Shown in pieces: positions 62,027 through 64,000 of a stretch of 64,000 bases of DNA. Made by a program: the position numbers and the translations under genes. Every line of letters starts with the position of its first letter. The stretch's first letter is position 1. The notes under the pieces were generated by a model. The model did no database searches. It worked only from the letters and a program-made list of their open reading frames with translations, and had not been told where the DNA came from. The stretch is from Fasciola hepatica (taxonomy: Eukaryota > Platyhelminthes > Trematoda > Plagiorchiida > Fasciolidae): positions 620,001 through 684,000 of the forward strand of contig CANUEZ040000203.1 in assembly GCA_948099385.1 (NCBI GenBank). The letters are read 5' to 3'.

Positions 62027-64000
62027 TTGTGGTTTGGGTGTTCGACTGACATTCGTTCACCCCAACCCTTGTTCGTGTCCCCGTGTGGGCTCTGTCCATG
62101 TGCAATGCTCATGATTCCCTTAGCGGATCAAACAGGTGTACAGTGCTTCCATAATTTTCAATGGTCAGTTCCGTGGTCAAGCTGCATGGAGAATCATATT
62201 ATACAAATCTACTCTGCTACTGCTCTATTGCATTTTATGAGCAATCTGTGTGGATTGTTCATAAGGGAATGCCTTGGTTTTACTTAGGCCCATAAATAGA
62301 GAAGTGATGGAACATAGGATTGGATCGGTGTGCGAGAATTTGGTTGTTACCGTTCAAAGCGAAAGCGAAAGCCGAAGCCAATTTGGGGATTGTGCTATAT
62401 CATGTATTGTATATGTTGAACAAAGCGTTGAGACCCATATCGGATAGCCTTGTAGTTTGGGTGTTCGACTGACATTCGTTCACCCCAACCCTCGTTCGTG
62501 TCCCGTGTGGGCTCTGTCCATGTTCAATGCTCATAATTCCCTTATCGGATCAAACAGCTGTACAGTGCTTCCATCATTTTCAATGGTCAGTTCAGTGTTC
62601 AAGCTGCATGGAGAATCATATTATACAAATCTACTCTGCTACTGCTCTATTGCATTGTATGAGCAATCTGTGTGGATTGTTCATAAGGGAATGCCTTGGT
62701 TTTACTTAGGCCCATAAATAGAGAAGTGATGGAACATAGGATTGGATCAGAGTGCGAGAATTTGGTTGTTACCGTTCAAAGCCAATTCGATGCCGAAGCC
62801 AATTTGGGGATTGTGCTATATCATGTATTGAATAAGTTGAACAAAGCGTTGAGACCCATATCGGATAGCCTTGTGGTTTGGGTGTTCGACTGACATTCGT
62901 TCATCCCAACCCTTGTTCGTGTCCCCGTGTGGGCTCTGTCCATGTGCAATGCTCATGATTCCCTTAGCGGATCAAACAGCTGTACAGTGCTTCCATAATT
63001 TTCAATGGTCAGTTCCGTGGTCAAGCTGCATGGAGAATCATATTATACAAATCTACTCTGCTACTGCTCTATTGCATTGTATGAGCAATCTGTGTGGGGA
63101 TTGTTCATAAGGGAATGCCTTGGTTTTACTTAGGCCCATAAATAGAGAGGTGATGGAACGTACGATTGGATCAGTGTGCGAGAATTTGGTTGTTACCGTT
63201 CAAAGCGAAAGCGAAAGCAGAAGCCAATTTGGGGATTGTGCTATATCATGTAGTGTATATGTTGAACAAAGCGTTGAGACCCATATCGAATATCCTTGTG
63301 GTTTGGGTGTTCGACTGACATTCGTTCACCCCATCCCTTGTTATTGTCCCGTGGGGGCTCTGTCCATGTGCAATGCTCATGATTCCCTTAGCGGATCAAA
63401 CAGCTGTACAGTGCTTCCATAATTTTCAATGGTCAGTTCAGTGTTCAAGCTGCATGGAGAATCATATTATACAAATCTACTCTGCTACTGCTCTATTGCA
63501 TTGTATGAGCAATCTGTGTGGATTGTTCACAGGGGAATGCCTTGGTTTTACTTAGGCCCATAAATAGAGAAGTGATGGAACATAGGATTGGATCGGTGTG
63601 CGAGAATTTGGTTGTTACCGTTCAAAGCGAAAGCGAAAGCCGAAGCCAATTTGGGGATTGTGCTATATCATGTAGTGTATATGTTGAACGAAGCGTTGAG
63701 ACCCATATCGGATAGCCTTGTGGTTTGGGTGTTCGACTGACATTCGTTCATCCCAACCCTTGTTCGTGTCCCCGTGTGGGCTCTGTCCATGTGCAATGCT
63801 CATGATCCCTTAGCGGATCAAACAGCTGTACAGTGCTTCCATAATTTTCAATGGTCAGTTCCGTGGTCAAGCTGCATGGAGAATCATATTATACAAATCT
63901 ACTCTGCTACTGCTCTATTGCATTGTATGAGCAATCTGTGTGGATTGTTCATAAGGGAATGCCTTGGTTTTACCTAGGCCCATAAATAGAGAAGTGATGG
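62027..64000 (+). repeat. 5-unit HOR, copy 2, cut by the window edge
   Basis: Units start at 62027, 62450, 62871, 63296 and 63718, the last truncated. They match 59916, 60338, 60760, 61183 and 61605 at offsets of 2111-2113 bp. Differences include CAGGTGTAC in 62027, TCCCGTG and CCATCATT in 62450, and a GG insertion (GTGTGGGGATTG) in 62871. The tail of 63296 has TTCACAGGGG. The array continues past the right edge. Confidence 0.88.

Larger units (their letters stand above)
1..64000 (+). repeat. 423-bp satellite array, 150 full units, all one orientation
   Basis: The same 420-425 bp unit repeats head to tail from first to last base. Using the TTG of CCTTGTGGTTT as the phase marker, unit starts run from 292 to 63718 (151 marks, 150 complete units, mean 422.8 bp). 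Most steps are 423 bp. The 422-bp steps come mainly from one missing C in TGTCCCCGTG. The 424 and 425-bp steps come from an extra base near CCAATTTAGGGG and from GG added in GTGTGGATTG. The 420 and 421-bp steps come from private deletions. Neighbouring units differ at only a few to about twenty positions. No unique sequence, transposon, inverted unit or gene interrupts the array. Tandem arrays like this are known as satellite DNA of eukaryotic heterochromatin, often at centromeres; that location is inferred here, not shown. The family is not recognised. Confidence 0.97.

Noticed and set aside
299..63977. Hundreds of 60-100 codon open frames with a Cys-rich translation, one or two per unit
   Set aside because: They are the same stretch read in each repeat. 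Most start on TTG, GTG or CTG, all end at the TAG in CTTAGGCCC or just after it, and the one-base C-run change shifts the frame in the middle in 28 units. There is no recognised domain and no sign that triplet structure is preserved.
1..64000. Ribosomal intergenic spacer subrepeats
   Set aside because: No rRNA coding sequence or known spacer element is present in 64 kb, and an uninterrupted run of 150 units is far longer than usual spacer subrepeat arrays. It cannot be fully excluded without flanking sequence.
1..64000. CRISPR array or bacterial repeat cassette
   Set aside because: The unit is more than 400 bp, there are no unique spacers, there are no cas-like genes, and the layered HOR structure is typical of eukaryotic satellites.

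Overview
The whole 64-kb window is one uninterrupted, head-to-tail satellite DNA array. The repeat unit is about 423 bp. The phase marker used throughout is the TTG of CCTTGTGGTTT. It occurs 151 times between 292 and 63718, giving 150 complete units (mean spacing 422.8 bp) plus a partial unit at each end. All units are on the same strand. I see no protein-coding gene, rRNA, tRNA, transposon insertion, inversion or unique spacer. A unit is about 44% GC (188 of 423 counted in the unit at 714). Megabase-style satellites with higher-order repeats (HORs) are typical of eukaryotic centromeric, pericentromeric or other heterochromatic DNA, so the source is almost certainly a eukaryotic nuclear chromosome assembled from long reads. 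I do not recognise the monomer family and cannot name the species or prove a centromeric role.

The interest lies in the higher-order organisation. Unit-specific substitutions and small indels were tracked by eye. The array is a patchwork of local HORs with different multiplicities: a 9-unit repeat of about 3.8 kb (292-7896); short 2-unit duplications (10-15 kb); a mixed zone (15-26.9 kb); a 3-unit repeat with one unit tandemly doubled (26915-31147); a 7-unit repeat with an extra unit in copy 2 (34532-40032); a 2-unit duplication (40033-41724); a 4-unit repeat with one unit triplicated (42570-46798); a second, unrelated 9-unit HOR present as a rearranged 16-unit version and a clean 9-unit version (47645-58229); and a 5-unit HOR running off the right edge (59916-64000).

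Variants are confined to territories. CAATTAG is seen only at 2.8-14 kb, GGGATCTGTCC only at 18.9-47 kb, and the CTGGCATTCG head only at 48.9-57.6 kb. The 1-bp-shorter 422-bp class is concentrated left of 22 kb. The right third (47.2-64 kb) carries the most divergent units. This is the pattern expected from unequal exchange and gene conversion acting over short distances.

Many 60-129 codon open frames exist, but they are the same shadow repeated in every unit. They start on near-cognate codons, are broken by non-triplet indels, and are not supported as genes.
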